Source: an uncultured Bilophila sp. (GTDB lineage: Bacteria > Desulfobacterota > Desulfovibrionia > Desulfovibrionales > Desulfovibrionaceae). From it: a stretch of 64,000 bases of DNA. The notes beneath the pieces were generated by a model. That model saw only the letters and a program-made list of their open reading frames with translations. It had not been told where the DNA came from and did no database searches. The position numbers were made by a program, and so were the translations under genes. Shown in pieces: positions 9,071-17,903 of this stretch. The first letter of the stretch is position 1. Each line of letters starts with the position of its first letter. Location of the stretch: NCBI GenBank assembly GCA_902373525.1, contig CABKMN010000006.1:1-64000 (forward strand), written 5' to 3'.

Positions 9071-10344
9071 CAGTCGTTCTCCAGCAGGTCGAGGCACAGG
9101 CTTTCCGCATCGTCCAGCAGCCGGGCCAGTTCGTCGTCCGTCAGCGGGTTCAGCGCCTTCCCGGCCCGCGCATGCCCGAACAGAACGGACAGCGGCCCGG
9201 AACGCAGGTCCCGCAACCCCTGTTCCGTGCGGGCGGCCTCGGCGAGCCGGAAGACCTCCCCGATCAGGTCTTCGCGATCCAGCAGGACCGCGCGATCCGC
9301 ACAAGGCCGGGTACACACGTCCATATCCTTGATCCACAGCCGGGGCACGCCGTCGCCCTCCTCGCGCAGGCGCTCCACAAGCTCGGCGCAGACGGTCCCC
9401 CGCCGCAACAGGCCGTCGAGCTCCGTGCGCCCCCGCAGGCGGAGCCGAACCAGCAGCATCTCGCAGCCGGACCAGACTTCGGCGGCGGCCCGGTCGAGCA
9501 CGGCCCGGAGACGGGTTTCCAGTTCGTCCAGCGCGGACACGCCGTCCAGTTCCGTTTCCAGCGTCGTCCACACGGCGGGGCCGAGGGGCCGGAACGCCGT
9601 CGAAAGCGCGTATCCGCCCTCCCGAGGTTCGGCGGTCACCAGCAGACAGCCCTTTTCGCCGGGTTCGTTGACGTGCAGGCCCTGCGTGCAACCGGGATAG
9701 GCCGCCGGCGGTTCCTCACGGACATGGCGCCGGTCGTGGATGTGCCCGAGCGCCCAGTAGTCCATGCCCGACGCCGCCAGATCATCCTGCGAAAACGGCG
9801 CGTACCGGGCCTCCCCGTCGGCGTCGCCGGGCGCGGCGTGCAGCAGTCCCACATGCAGGCAGGGTTCGTCCGTGCGCCGGAACAGCGCGGCGAGGTCGCG
9901 GGTTTCGCGCGCGGAGGCATGGCTCACGCCGTGCACGACCGCAACCGGCGTCGTTTCGTCCCCGCGGAACACGGGAACGGCCTCCACCTGTTCCCCGAAT
10001 ACGGTCACGTTGGCGGGCCAGCGCACGGCGCGCAGGCGGGAAGGCAGGGGATCGTGGTTCCCGTGCACGAGGAAGACCGGGATGCCGAGCGCCTCCAGCC
10101 GCCGGAAGCCGTCGCGCAGGGCGAGCTGGGCGGAAACGCTGGCATCCTCCTGATTGTACACGTCCCCGGCGAGCAGCAGGAAGTCGGGGCGTTCCCGTTC
10201 GCACAGGTCGAGGAGGCGGCGGAGCGCGGTAAAGGTGGCGGCGCGCAGGCGTTCCGCGAGATCGGGGGGAAGGTCGCGGGACAGCCCGGAAAAGGCGGCG
10301 TCCAGATGGAGGTCGGCGGCGTGGATGAAACGGATGGGGCGCAT
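9070..10344 (-). CDS. yhaO: YhaO-type DNA repair exonuclease (Mre11/SbcD-like)
   Basis: This 424-residue calcineurin-like phosphoesterase carries the nuclease motifs in order: DLHLD at 11-15, GDVYN, GNHD, HGVSH and GHIH, which bind two metal ions. The C-terminal third is the YhaO-specific region. It is the predicted nuclease partner of the ATPase gene that follows with a one-base overlap. The ATG at 10344 has AAGGAA 7 bases upstream. An upstream extension to 10473 in the same frame lacks support. Confidence 0.88.
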   Translation of the reverse strand: MRPIRFIHAADLHLDAAFSGLSRDLPPDLAERLRAATFTALRRLLDLCERERPDFLLLAGDVYNQEDASVSAQLALRDGFRRLEALGIPVFLVHGNHDPLPSRLRAVRWPANVTVFGEQVEAVPVFRGDETTPVAVVHGVSHASARETRDLAALFRRTDEPCLHVGLLHAAPGDADGEARYAPFSQDDLAASGMDYWALGHIHDRRHVREEPPAAYPGCTQGLHVNEPGEKGCLLVTAEPREGGYALSTAFRPLGPAVWTTLETELDGVSALDELETRLRAVLDRAAAEVWSGCEMLLVRLRLRGRTELDGLLRRGTVCAELVERLREEGDGVPRLWIKDMDVCTRPCADRAVLLDREDLIGEVFRLAEAARTEQGLRDLRSGPLSVLFGHARAGKALNPLTDDELARLLDDAESLCLDLLEND

Positions 10345-10632
10345 GGACGGTTCCTTGAAAAGAGAGAATGGCCTGTTCTTGACGCATTCCCCGCCGGGTG
10401 GCAAGCGCCGCGCGGGACGGGCCCGCCCGGCCTTCCTGCGGACGGCCTCATGCGGCGCGGCGGTTCCGCGCAAGGCGGGTTCCTCCCCCGGACGACTGGA
10501 CGCCCCGCCCGTTTCGATATATCTTCCCTCTTCGCCTCATCCGGGGCCTTTTTTGTCTCCGGGGAACGGGTTGAAAGAGCACGGTTTTTTCGTCCTGCCC
10601 GTCCCTTTTTCCGCAACGTCCACAGAATTGTC

Positions 10633-11385
10633 ATGAACACCACCGAATCATCCGTCGCGTCCGGGGCCGCACCCGAAGCCTCCGCCGTCCTCACCGGCGT
10701 ACAGCGGGGCTTCCCCATCTTTCTGGGCTACATGCCGCTCGGGTTCGCCTACGGCGTGCTGGCCGTGCAGAACGGCATTCCCGCCGTGTACGCCGTGCTC
10801 TTCTCCCTGCTCGTCTACGCCGGGGCCGGACAGTTCATCGCCGTGGGGCTCTGGGGGGCGGGCGCGTCCGTATTCTCCATCGTGTTCACCACGCTGGTGA
10901 TCAACCTGCGGCACGTGCTCATGTCCGCCGCCGTGGCCCCGTGGTTCGCGCCGTTCACGCGCCTCCAGCAGTTCATCATCGGCTGGGGGCTCACGGACGA
11001 GGTCTTCGCCATGCACAGCACCGCGATGTCCACGGGCGAAAAGGCGCGGCTGCCGCTGGTCTACGCCGCCAACTTCACGTCGCACTCCGGCTGGATCATC
11101 GGCACGTTCGTCGGCGCGGTGGCGGGCGACTTTCTGCCCGATCCCAAGCTGTTCGGCCTCGACTACGCCCTGCCCGCCATGTTCCTCGCCCTGCTCGTCC
11201 CCCAGTGCAAGGAACGGCTGTACACGCTGGCGGCCCTGCTCGCCGGTCTGCTGTCCGTCATCCTCGCCCTGTGCGGCACGGGCCGCTGGAACGTCATCAT
11301 CGCCAGCGTCGTCACCTCCACCATCGGCGCGCTGCTCGTCACCCACCGCGACCGCACCATCGACGCGCTCAGGAAAAAGGCATGA
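10633..11385 (+). CDS. azlC: AzlC family branched-chain amino-acid exporter, large subunit
   Basis: This 250-residue polytopic protein of the AzlC family has the characteristic start of the permease (FPIFLGYMPLGFAYGV) and the conserved NLRHVLMS helix. With AzlD it exports branched-chain amino acids or analogues such as 4-azaleucine. It is divergent from yhaO. Its stop overlaps the azlD start (ATGA). Confidence 0.9.
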   Translation: MNTTESSVASGAAPEASAVLTGVQRGFPIFLGYMPLGFAYGVLAVQNGIPAVYAVLFSLLVYAGAGQFIAVGLWGAGASVFSIVFTTLVINLRHVLMSAAVAPWFAPFTRLQQFIIGWGLTDEVFAMHSTAMSTGEKARLPLVYAANFTSHSGWIIGTFVGAVAGDFLPDPKLFGLDYALPAMFLALLVPQCKERLYTLAALLAGLLSVILALCGTGRWNVIIASVVTSTIGALLVTHRDRTIDALRKKA

Positions 11386-11708
11386 ACATCGATCTCGTTC
11401 TCTGCATCGTCGGCATGTGTCTGGTAACCCTCATTCCCCGCGTGACGCCCATCACCCTGCTGGCGGGGCGCGAGCTGCCGCCGCTGCTGACGCGCTGGCT
11501 GTCCTTCGTACCCGTGTCCGTGCTCGCGGCGCTGGTCGCTCCCGAGCTTCTGCTCGCCGACGGCAGGCTCAACCTTACCGGCGACAATCTGTTCCTCATC
11601 GCCACCGTGCCCACCCTGCTCATCTGCTGGTACAAGAAGGGAAGCCTCTTCGGAGCCCTCGCCGTAGGCATGGGCACCGTGGCGCTGATCCGGTACTGGG
11701 TGTCGTAA
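11382..11708 (+). CDS. azlD: AzlD family branched-chain amino-acid exporter, small subunit
   Basis: This 108-residue, three-to-four-helix membrane protein has the AzlD signature TLIPRVTPITLLAGRELPP. It overlaps azlC by 4 bases, the usual arrangement for translational coupling of the two-component exporter. A long palindrome follows 24 bases after its stop. Confidence 0.9.
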   Translation: MNIDLVLCIVGMCLVTLIPRVTPITLLAGRELPPLLTRWLSFVPVSVLAALVAPELLLADGRLNLTGDNLFLIATVPTLLICWYKKGSLFGALAVGMGTVALIRYWVS

Positions 11709-11731
11709 CGCGTGAGGCATGTGGAGGAAGA

Positions 11732-11773
11732 TTTGGAGGGGGAACCTTTCTGAAGAAAGGTTCCCCCTCCAAA
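11732..11773. repeat. Long G/A-rich palindrome, likely terminator
   Basis: Perfect 20-base arms (11732-11751 and 11754-11773) flank a 2-base loop. The loop-proximal sequence GGGGGAACCTTTCT is shared with the palindrome at 30736. It sits directly after azlD. Confidence 0.7.
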
Positions 11774-12162
11774 CCTCCCCCTCCTCCTTCAAAGACGTTT
11801 GTCCTTATCGAATCCCTGTTTGCGGGTACGGGGAAGGCGACGGGCCGCCGCTGTTCGACGGGTTTGGTCGGAAAGACAAGAAGGACACCGGTCGGTCTCC
11901 GGTATGGTTCCCGAGTCTGGAGAGGAACCCCGGATGCCGGGGCGGGGTTTCGCCGCGTGAGAATGTTGCGCGCCGGGCGCACGCGGGGTCGGCGTTCGGA
12001 AGGCGTCCGGGCCTGCGACGGCGATCCCGCAGTCATGCCGATGGGTTCGCAAAGACGGAGTCCGGCGGGCACGCTCTCCGTTTCATTTGCGAATCACGCC
12101 AAGATTGGCTATGAACAAAAAGCCGGGAGTTCCCGGACACCGCCATGACGAAGGAGTTTCCC
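11774..12162. other. 389-base gap with no gene seen
   Basis: Between the azlD palindrome and the lipoprotein gene, overlapping frames exist on both strands, but none has a ribosome site or a recognisable protein. The last 50 bases before 12163 presumably hold the lipoprotein promoter, but I cannot point to convincing boxes. Confidence 0.4.
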
Positions 12163-12738
12163 ATGCGTGCTCTGTACTGCCTCCTGCTCATCTGCGCCCT
12201 GCTGCCCCTCTCGGGTTGCGCGGAGCTCAATATCTCCAATCCGTTCGAAACCAAAGCCTCCGACGGGAGCGAAGTCTACTTCGACCAGTTCCCCGACGTG
12301 CCGATTCCCCGCGACATGTCCGTGGACGCCAAGCGCAGCCTGATCTCCGTGGCGCAGGACGGCACCAAGACCGGCCTGATCACCGTCGAGGGCCGCGTGG
12401 ACAAGCCCTCGCTCGCCAACGCCATGATCCTCAATATGAACCGTCAGGGCTGGAACCTGCGCGCCGCCGCCATCGGTTCCAAGACCATGCACCTGTATGA
12501 AAAGGGCGACCGCTATGTGGTGATCTACTACTACGATCAGACCACCACCGCCGCGATGGAAATCTGGGCCATGACCCGCCTCGCGGACGGCGTCCTGCCG
12601 ACCATGGGCAACGGGACGGGCATGCCGTCCTCCGGCACCGACGCGGGCGGCAGCTCCACCCCCTCCTTCTATCTGACGCCCGGCAACGGTTCCGGCGGCA
12701 CGTCCGGCGGCGTGCAGCAGCAGGGACTCAGCCAGTAA
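12163..12738 (+). CDS. Hypothetical lipoprotein
   Basis: This 191-residue protein begins with a lipoprotein signal peptide (MRALYCLLLICALL) and a lipobox LSGC, so lipidation is predicted at Cys19. The mature part contains a region DVPIPRDMSVD, then a compact alpha/beta section with IYYYDQT, and ends in a Gly/Ser/Thr-rich tail. The ATG at 12163 is chosen because AAGGAG precedes it by 6 bases. Its stop overlaps the coaBC start. I do not recognise a function. It probably sits in the outer-membrane or periplasmic leaflet. Confidence 0.75.
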   Translation: MRALYCLLLICALLPLSGCAELNISNPFETKASDGSEVYFDQFPDVPIPRDMSVDAKRSLISVAQDGTKTGLITVEGRVDKPSLANAMILNMNRQGWNLRAAAIGSKTMHLYEKGDRYVVIYYYDQTTTAAMEIWAMTRLADGVLPTMGNGTGMPSSGTDAGGSSTPSFYLTPGNGSGGTSGGVQQQGLSQ

Positions 12739-13958
12739 TGGACGCGCACCTCGCCTTTCGCGACGTCGGCGGAACCCGCCTGCACCTCGGCGTATGCGGG
12801 TCCGTCGCCGTCTATCGCGCGCCGGACCTCGTCCGCCGATGGCAGGACGCGGGCCTTGCCGTGAGCGCCACGCTGACGCCCTCGGCCCAGAAATTCATCA
12901 CGCCGCTGACCTTCGCGGCTCTCGGCGCGGCTCCGGTCTACACCGCCGCGTTCGACGATCCGCAGGCGCCCACGCCCTTCGCCCATCTCGAACCGGGACA
13001 GGTCGCGCAGGCGCTGGTCATCGCGCCCGCCTCCGCCGCCACCATCGCCCGACTGGCGCAGGGGCAGGCCGACGAACTGCTCGCCTGCCAGGCCCTCGCC
13101 TTCCGGGGCAAGGTCGTGATCGCCCCCGCCATGAACCCGGCCATGTGGAACCATCCCGCCACGCGGGCCAACGTCGCGACCCTCCGTTCGCGCGGCTGCG
13201 CCGTGGTCGAACCCGGCTGCGGGCGCACGGCCTGCGGCGAAGAAGGACAGGGCCGCCTCGCCGATCTGCGCGAAATCCACCTCGCCGGGCTGCGCGCGCT
13301 GGCCCCGCAGGACATGGAGGGCCTGCGGATCATGGTCACGCTCGGCCCCACCCGCGAACACTGGGACGGCCTGCGCTTCTGGACCAATCCCTCCACCGGC
13401 ACGATGGGCGCGGCGGTGGCCGTGGCCGCATGGCTGCGCGGGGCGACGGTCGAGGCCGTCTGCGGGCCGGGAACCCCGTGGCTGCCCGCCGGGATCGTCC
13501 GGCACGACGTCGTTTCCGCCCGACAGATGCTGGACGCCGCCGCTTCGGTGTGGCCTTCCTGCGACGCGGGCGTCTTCACCGCCGCCGTCGCCGACTTCTC
13601 GCCCGTGCCCCCTTCGGAGCACGCCGACAAAAAATTCAAGAAAAGCGACGCGCCGGACGGTTTCGGCGTGCGTTTCGCGCCCAACCCGGACATTCTGAAA
13701 ACCCTCGCCGCCGACCGCAGGCCGGATCAGAAGGTGGTCGGCTTCGCCGCCGAATCGCAGGGCCTCGAAGAGTCCGTGCGCGGCAAGCTGGTCTCCAAAA
13801 AGGCCGACATGGTGGTGGGGAACCTCATCCGGGACGGCTTCGGCATGGCCGACAATACGGTGTTCGTCGCCGACGCCTCCGGGCGCGAGGAACGCTGGAC
13901 GCGCCTGTCCAAAACCGGCGTCGCGTGGAGACTGCTCTCGTGGCTCCTGTCCCGCTGA
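12738..13958 (+). CDS. coaBC: Bifunctional phosphopantothenoylcysteine decarboxylase / phosphopantothenate-cysteine ligase
   Basis: This 406-residue enzyme of coenzyme A synthesis couples cysteine to 4'-phosphopantothenate (CoaB half) and decarboxylates the product with FMN (CoaC half). The N-terminal half has the active histidine in FAHLE (H83), the FMN/substrate motif PAMNPAMW (130-137) and the catalytic cysteine C166 in ACGEEGQGR. The C-terminal half begins at VTLGPTREHWD and carries the KKFKK lysine motif for acyl-cytidylate binding. The start shares one base with the preceding lipoprotein stop (TAATG). Confidence 0.92.
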   Translation: MDAHLAFRDVGGTRLHLGVCGSVAVYRAPDLVRRWQDAGLAVSATLTPSAQKFITPLTFAALGAAPVYTAAFDDPQAPTPFAHLEPGQVAQALVIAPASAATIARLAQGQADELLACQALAFRGKVVIAPAMNPAMWNHPATRANVATLRSRGCAVVEPGCGRTACGEEGQGRLADLREIHLAGLRALAPQDMEGLRIMVTLGPTREHWDGLRFWTNPSTGTMGAAVAVAAWLRGATVEAVCGPGTPWLPAGIVRHDVVSARQMLDAAASVWPSCDAGVFTAAVADFSPVPPSEHADKKFKKSDAPDGFGVRFAPNPDILKTLAADRRPDQKVVGFAAESQGLEESVRGKLVSKKADMVVGNLIRDGFGMADNTVFVADASGREERWTRLSKTGVAWRLLSWLLSR

Positions 13959-13980
13959 ACATCGCTCCGGCCTTCCGTCC

Positions 13981-14595
13981 GTGGCGGCAGGCCGGGATAA
14001 CGTACCTGCTCCTCGACGACGAGGTCAGGGAACGTCTGTTGGCGCGCCCCGCCCCGCCGGGACGCGCGCTCAGGAACCCGTTCAGGAAGCCGCCCCAAGG
14101 CCGGCGCGCCCCCTGCGGGACGACGCCCTGCCGCCGGAACAGTGGCCCGCGTACTGGAAGACGCTCCTCAAGAAAACGCCGTCCAGCCCCTCGCTGGTCT
14201 GGACCTATCCGTCCCTCAGCCGGGACCTCGGCGGCGACGCCGACGCCGCGCACCGGGATTTCCTGCGCCGCCTGCTCGGGGACATGGCCCTGCCCAAGGG
14301 CAGTCACGCCTTCTGGCCCCTGAACCGCTATCCCTACGGTGAAGGCGAGTCGGAACAGTCCGTGGACGCGCGCCTCTTCCTGAGCGGCGTTTCCGTGCTC
14401 AACCCCGAGAGCGTCATCCTCATGTGCGGGCAGGCCCCGCCCGAACTGGGGCTCGACGGCTTGTCCCCCCTGCTGCCGAGCATCGTGGGAGGCCGCCGTT
14501 TCGTCGTCACCCCGCACGTCGACGACCTCATCGGACAGCCGCAGCGCTACGCGCAGCTCATCACGTTTTTGAAGGCGCTTATCGCCGGAAGATAA
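13981..14595 (+). CDS. Conserved hypothetical protein, possibly frameshifted near its N-terminus
   Basis: The 204-residue reading starts from a GTG without a ribosome site, and its first 45 residues look non-natural (rich in Arg, Pro and Gly). From about residue 50 (DDALPPEQWPAYW) onward the protein looks real, including PSLVWTYPSLSRDL, LPKGSHAFWPLNRYP and GGRRFVVTPHVDDL. A better N-terminus exists in another frame: a GTG at 13940 with GGAG 9 bases upstream encodes MAPVPLNIAPAFRPWRQ and then ITYLLLDDEVRERLL. The frames would have to join near 14045-14100, which needs a one-base change. I do not recognise the family. Confidence 0.55.
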   Translation: MAAGRDNVPAPRRRGQGTSVGAPRPAGTRAQEPVQEAAPRPARPLRDDALPPEQWPAYWKTLLKKTPSSPSLVWTYPSLSRDLGGDADAAHRDFLRRLLGDMALPKGSHAFWPLNRYPYGEGESEQSVDARLFLSGVSVLNPESVILMCGQAPPELGLDGLSPLLPSIVGGRRFVVTPHVDDLIGQPQRYAQLITFLKALIAGR

Positions 14596-14941
14596 AGGGG
14601 AAACGGCGAGACGGGGAAGAAGAGAGGGGCCTTCGGGAAAAAAACGCTCTGCCGCCGATGCCCGCGAGGCTTGCCGACGGCAATGAGACGGGTACGGCTC
14701 TCTCCATGAGACGGCCCTCCGCGCCCTCCCCAGCCTCCCCTTCCCAAGGCGTTTCACGCGGCCGACGGCTCCGTGTTCGGATGACGGACCGGGCCGAACG
14801 GAGGCAGGGGCCTCCCGGAATACAACGTTCGGAGCCGGAGCGGCCGTGGCCTCTCTCCGGCCCGACGGCTGGGAAGAAGGCGTTTTTTCAGAAAGGAATC
14901 CTTCCCCCACGTTTCATGACTCAACCATCACGGAGCACCAC
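14596..14941. other. 346-base gap with no gene seen
   Basis: This is G/C-rich sequence between the hypothetical gene and the epimerase. I find no credible gene, and no strong terminator or promoter boxes. Confidence 0.4.
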
Positions 14942-15949
14942 ATGCACGTTCTCGTTACCGGCGCAGCCGGATTCATCGGATTCCACCTTTCCAAACGGCT
15001 GATCGCCGAGGGGCACACCGTCGTCGGCATCGACAACCTCAACGACTATTACTCGGTACAGCTCAAGAAGGACCGCCTCGCGCAGCTTGAAGGGCTTCCC
15101 GGCTTCACCTTCGCCTTGGCGGACCTCGCCGACGACGCCGCGCTGGAGGACCTTTTCAGCCGCAACGCGTTCACCCATGTGGTCAACCTTGCGGCGCAGG
15201 CGGGCGTGCGCTACAGCCTCATCAACCCCAAAAGCTATGTCCAATCCAACCTCGTGGGCTTCGGCAACCTGCTGGAATGCTGCCGTCACGGCAAGGTCGA
15301 GCACCTCGTGTTCGCCTCCTCCAGCTCCGTGTACGGCATGAACACCGCCATGCCCTTCTCCGTGCACGACAACGTGGATCATCCGGTGAGCCTGTACGCC
15401 GCCTCCAAAAAGGCCAACGAGCTCATGGCCCACACCTACAGCCACCTGTACCGCCTCCCGGCCACCGGCCTGCGCTTCTTCACCGTGTACGGGCCGTGGG
15501 GCCGCCCGGACATGGCCCTGTACCTGTTCACCCGCGCCATCCTCGCCGGAGAGCCGATCAAGGTCTTCAACGAAGGCAGGATGCGCCGCGACTTCACGTA
15601 CATCGACGACATCATCGAAGGCGTGATGCGGGTCATGGTCCGTATCCCGCAGCCCGATCCGGACTGGAACGGCGACAAGCCCAATCCCTCGACCAGCACC
15701 GCGCCGTGGCGCATCTACAACATCGGCAACAACAACACCGTCGAACTCGGCACGTTCATCGACACGCTGGAAAACGCCCTCGGCAAGAAGGCGATCCGCA
15801 ACCTCATGCCCATGCAGCCCGGCGACGTCGAGGCCACGTGGGCCGACGTTTCCGATCTCATCGCCGATACGGGCTTCCAGCCCCGGACCACCGTGGAATA
15901 CGGCGTCGGCAAGTTCGTAGAGTGGTACAAGTCGTATTACGGAGCCTAG
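14942..15949 (+). CDS. UDP-glucuronate 4-epimerase-like NAD-dependent sugar epimerase
   Basis: This 335-residue extended short-chain dehydrogenase has the NAD loop GAAGFIGFH near the N-terminus, SSSSVYG with the catalytic Ser/Thr region, and YAASKKANE supplying the Tyr-x3-Lys pair. The segments YYSVQLKKDRLAQL and TVYGPWGRPDMA are typical of UDP-glucuronate 4-epimerases, which make UDP-galacturonate for capsule or lipopolysaccharide. The ATG at 14942 has GGAG 6 to 10 bases upstream. It is a single gene, ended by the hairpin at 15995. Confidence 0.87.
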   Translation: MHVLVTGAAGFIGFHLSKRLIAEGHTVVGIDNLNDYYSVQLKKDRLAQLEGLPGFTFALADLADDAALEDLFSRNAFTHVVNLAAQAGVRYSLINPKSYVQSNLVGFGNLLECCRHGKVEHLVFASSSSVYGMNTAMPFSVHDNVDHPVSLYAASKKANELMAHTYSHLYRLPATGLRFFTVYGPWGRPDMALYLFTRAILAGEPIKVFNEGRMRRDFTYIDDIIEGVMRVMVRIPQPDPDWNGDKPNPSTSTAPWRIYNIGNNNTVELGTFIDTLENALGKKAIRNLMPMQPGDVEATWADVSDLIADTGFQPRTTVEYGVGKFVEWYKSYYGA

Positions 15950-15994
15950 AGCTCGCGAAACATGACCGCCCGTTGTCGGAAAAGGGTGGTGTGA

Positions 15995-16034
15995 AGGCCG
16001 AAAACGCCGCCCGTTGACGGTGCGTTTTCGGCCT
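15995..16034. terminator. Bidirectional terminator between epimerase and TRAP binding-protein genes
   Basis: A 13-base stem (AGGCCGAAAACGC at 15995 with its complement ending at 16034) surrounds a 14-base loop, between two convergent genes. A second hairpin, GAAGCGG with CCGCTTC (about 16039-16065), lies next to it on the minus-strand side and is followed on that strand by a GTTTTG tract. Confidence 0.75.
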
Positions 16035-16089
16035 CAAAACGAAGCGGGGCCATGCGGCTCCGCTTCGTGCATGGCGTCACGGACACGGA

Positions 16090-17154
16090 TCAACGCGCCG
16101 CGGGCGGCTGCCTGAGCCAGTCCTCCCACGCGTTGGCGAGGGCTTCCTTCTTGGAGAGCACCACCGCCATGATCGCCTTGCCCTTGTCGGCGTTGCCGTA
16201 CCCGAGCACGTCGTAGCACTTGAGCCACGACGTCCGCCCGAGGCGGGTCCATTCGGGGAGGTCCTCCACCACGCCGAGCAGTTCCATGCCCTGCTCCCGC
16301 ATGGTCTTGTCGTCCTCGGCGAGCATGGCGGAAACCTTCGTCCGTTCGTAGTCCATCGCTTCGCGCCCCGCACGGATCAGCGCGTCGCGGGCCTGTTCCG
16401 GCAGGCTCCGAAGCCATTCCTCATTAACGATGACGTTGGCGCTGTGTACCGCGTAGTTGATGCAGGAGGCGTACTTCTGATGCTCCGCGAAGCGCATGGT
16501 CACCACGTTGTTGAAGCAGCCCTCCTGCCCGCTGACGGTCCCCTTGGCGAGCATATCGTAGGTGTCCGCGAAGGACGCGGGGTGCGGCTTGAAGCCCAGG
16601 GCGTTGAAGGCGGAGACGGCCAGCGCGTTCTGCGGCGTGCGCACGGTCAGCCCCCTGGCGTCGGCGAGGTTGCGGACGGGATGGGCCGCGTCGGTGGTCA
16701 ACTGCCGGTAGCCGATGTCCACGATGGCGAGGACGCGCGCCCCGCTCTCCCTGACCGCCCATGCGTTGTGCTGGTCCCACATCTGATCGACCAGCTTGCG
16801 GAATTCCTCCAGCGAACCAAACAGATACGGCATATTCAGCCAACCGCAGGACGGCGCGAACGGCATAAAGTTGTTCGTGGCCAGCACGGACATCTGGATG
16901 TCGCCGTGCTGGAGCGCGCGGACGGTCTTCTGTTCGTCGCCGAGCCGCATGTCCGGGTACAACTGGAAATCAAAGGCGTCGCCCGAATATTTCTGGGCCA
17001 GTTCGACCAGCTTCCCATAGGTCACGTTGACGTAGTTCTGTTCGCTCGTGCCGACCGAGGAAGCCACCTTGACCGGAATGGCGGCCACGGCCCGACCCGA
17101 TACGAGGCCGACCAGCGCCGCGCAGACAAGAAGGGCCATCGCGCATCGTTTCAT
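16090..17154 (-). CDS. TRAP transporter substrate-binding protein (DctP family)
   Basis: This 354-residue periplasmic protein has a signal peptide ending near GRAVAA. DctP-type features include VRTPQNALAVSAFNALG (the helix bearing the carboxylate-binding Arg) and GTVSGQEGCFNNVVTM. TRAP transporters import organic acids with sodium. No DctQ/DctM membrane subunits are nearby, so this is an orphan binding protein at the end of the allantoin-type gene cluster. The ATG at 17154 has GGGGAG 6 bases upstream. Confidence 0.85.
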   Translation of the reverse strand: MKRCAMALLVCAALVGLVSGRAVAAIPVKVASSVGTSEQNYVNVTYGKLVELAQKYSGDAFDFQLYPDMRLGDEQKTVRALQHGDIQMSVLATNNFMPFAPSCGWLNMPYLFGSLEEFRKLVDQMWDQHNAWAVRESGARVLAIVDIGYRQLTTDAAHPVRNLADARGLTVRTPQNALAVSAFNALGFKPHPASFADTYDMLAKGTVSGQEGCFNNVVTMRFAEHQKYASCINYAVHSANVIVNEEWLRSLPEQARDALIRAGREAMDYERTKVSAMLAEDDKTMREQGMELLGVVEDLPEWTRLGRTSWLKCYDVLGYGNADKGKAIMAVVLSKKEALANAWEDWLRQPPAAR

Positions 17155-17251
17155 AACATACTCCCCCAAAAGGTTGTCCCGTCCCGCCGGACGGAGGGCC
17201 GTTTCCCCGGAATCCGGGAACGCCCGCCGGGCGTCCCCGAAGGCGGACGGC

Positions 17252-17836
17252 CTATCGTTTCATGAGATGATGGGCGCTCTTGGCGTAGAACTCGATCCCC
17301 GAGGGATCGAAGTGCTCGAACTTCTTCATACATTCATCGGCCAGCTCGGGATAGGGCCCGTCGATCACGATGTCCTTGTTGCCCTTTTGCAGGATTTCCA
17401 GCGGGGAGAGCCCGAGGGAAGGCAGGTCCATGACCGTGTAGCCCTTCTTGTCGTAGATGCTCGTGGCGCATACGATGCGCCCGATGTTCGTGTAGAAGAT
17501 GGCGCAGGTACACATGCTGCACGGGCCCCCGGGCACATAGATCGAGCACCGCCACAGGAATTCGGGATCGTATTTTCTCGCGGCCTCGCGGCAGAGGTTC
17601 AGCTCGCCGTGCGCGGTCGGATCGTGATCCGTAAGGCAGGTGTTCAGCCCTTCGAGGAGCAGTTCGCCCGAAGGCCCCGCCAGCACGCAGCCGTAAGGCT
17701 CGTTGCCGGAGGCCAGCGCCTTGAATCCGGCCTGAATGCCCTTTCGGAGCAGTTCGATGTCCTTTTCGGGCGTGACCCATGAAAAACGCCCGTCGGTCAC
17801 TTCGTTGCCGTGTACAGTCAGCCTTTTCTTTTCCAT
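17252..17836 (-). CDS. Nucleoside/guanine deaminase-like zinc enzyme
   Basis: This 194-residue protein of the cytidine deaminase-like fold carries HGE (the His-x-Glu pair, in TAHGELNL) and PCSMC (the PCxxC zinc cysteines, preceded by PGG). This pattern fits bacterial guanine deaminases and related nucleoside deaminases better than TadA. In a cluster for ureide breakdown a purine deaminase would feed xanthine toward urate and allantoin, but no xanthine oxidation genes are in the window. Substrate is inferred from context only. Confidence 0.75.
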   Translation of the reverse strand: MEKKRLTVHGNEVTDGRFSWVTPEKDIELLRKGIQAGFKALASGNEPYGCVLAGPSGELLLEGLNTCLTDHDPTAHGELNLCREAARKYDPEFLWRCSIYVPGGPCSMCTCAIFYTNIGRIVCATSIYDKKGYTVMDLPSLGLSPLEILQKGNKDIVIDGPYPELADECMKKFEHFDPSGIEFYAKSAHHLMKR

Positions 17837-17903
17837 GACGAATCCTTTGCAGTGGGGGAAAGCCCCCGTTGACGCTGAATCCCGATTCCGGCGCGAGCCG
17901 CCC

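Noticed and set aside
5201..9700. 1499-codon plus-strand frame opposite yhaN
   Set aside because: It arises because GC-rich DNA lacks stop codons in antisense. The minus strand has Walker A and B motifs and a coupled partner gene.
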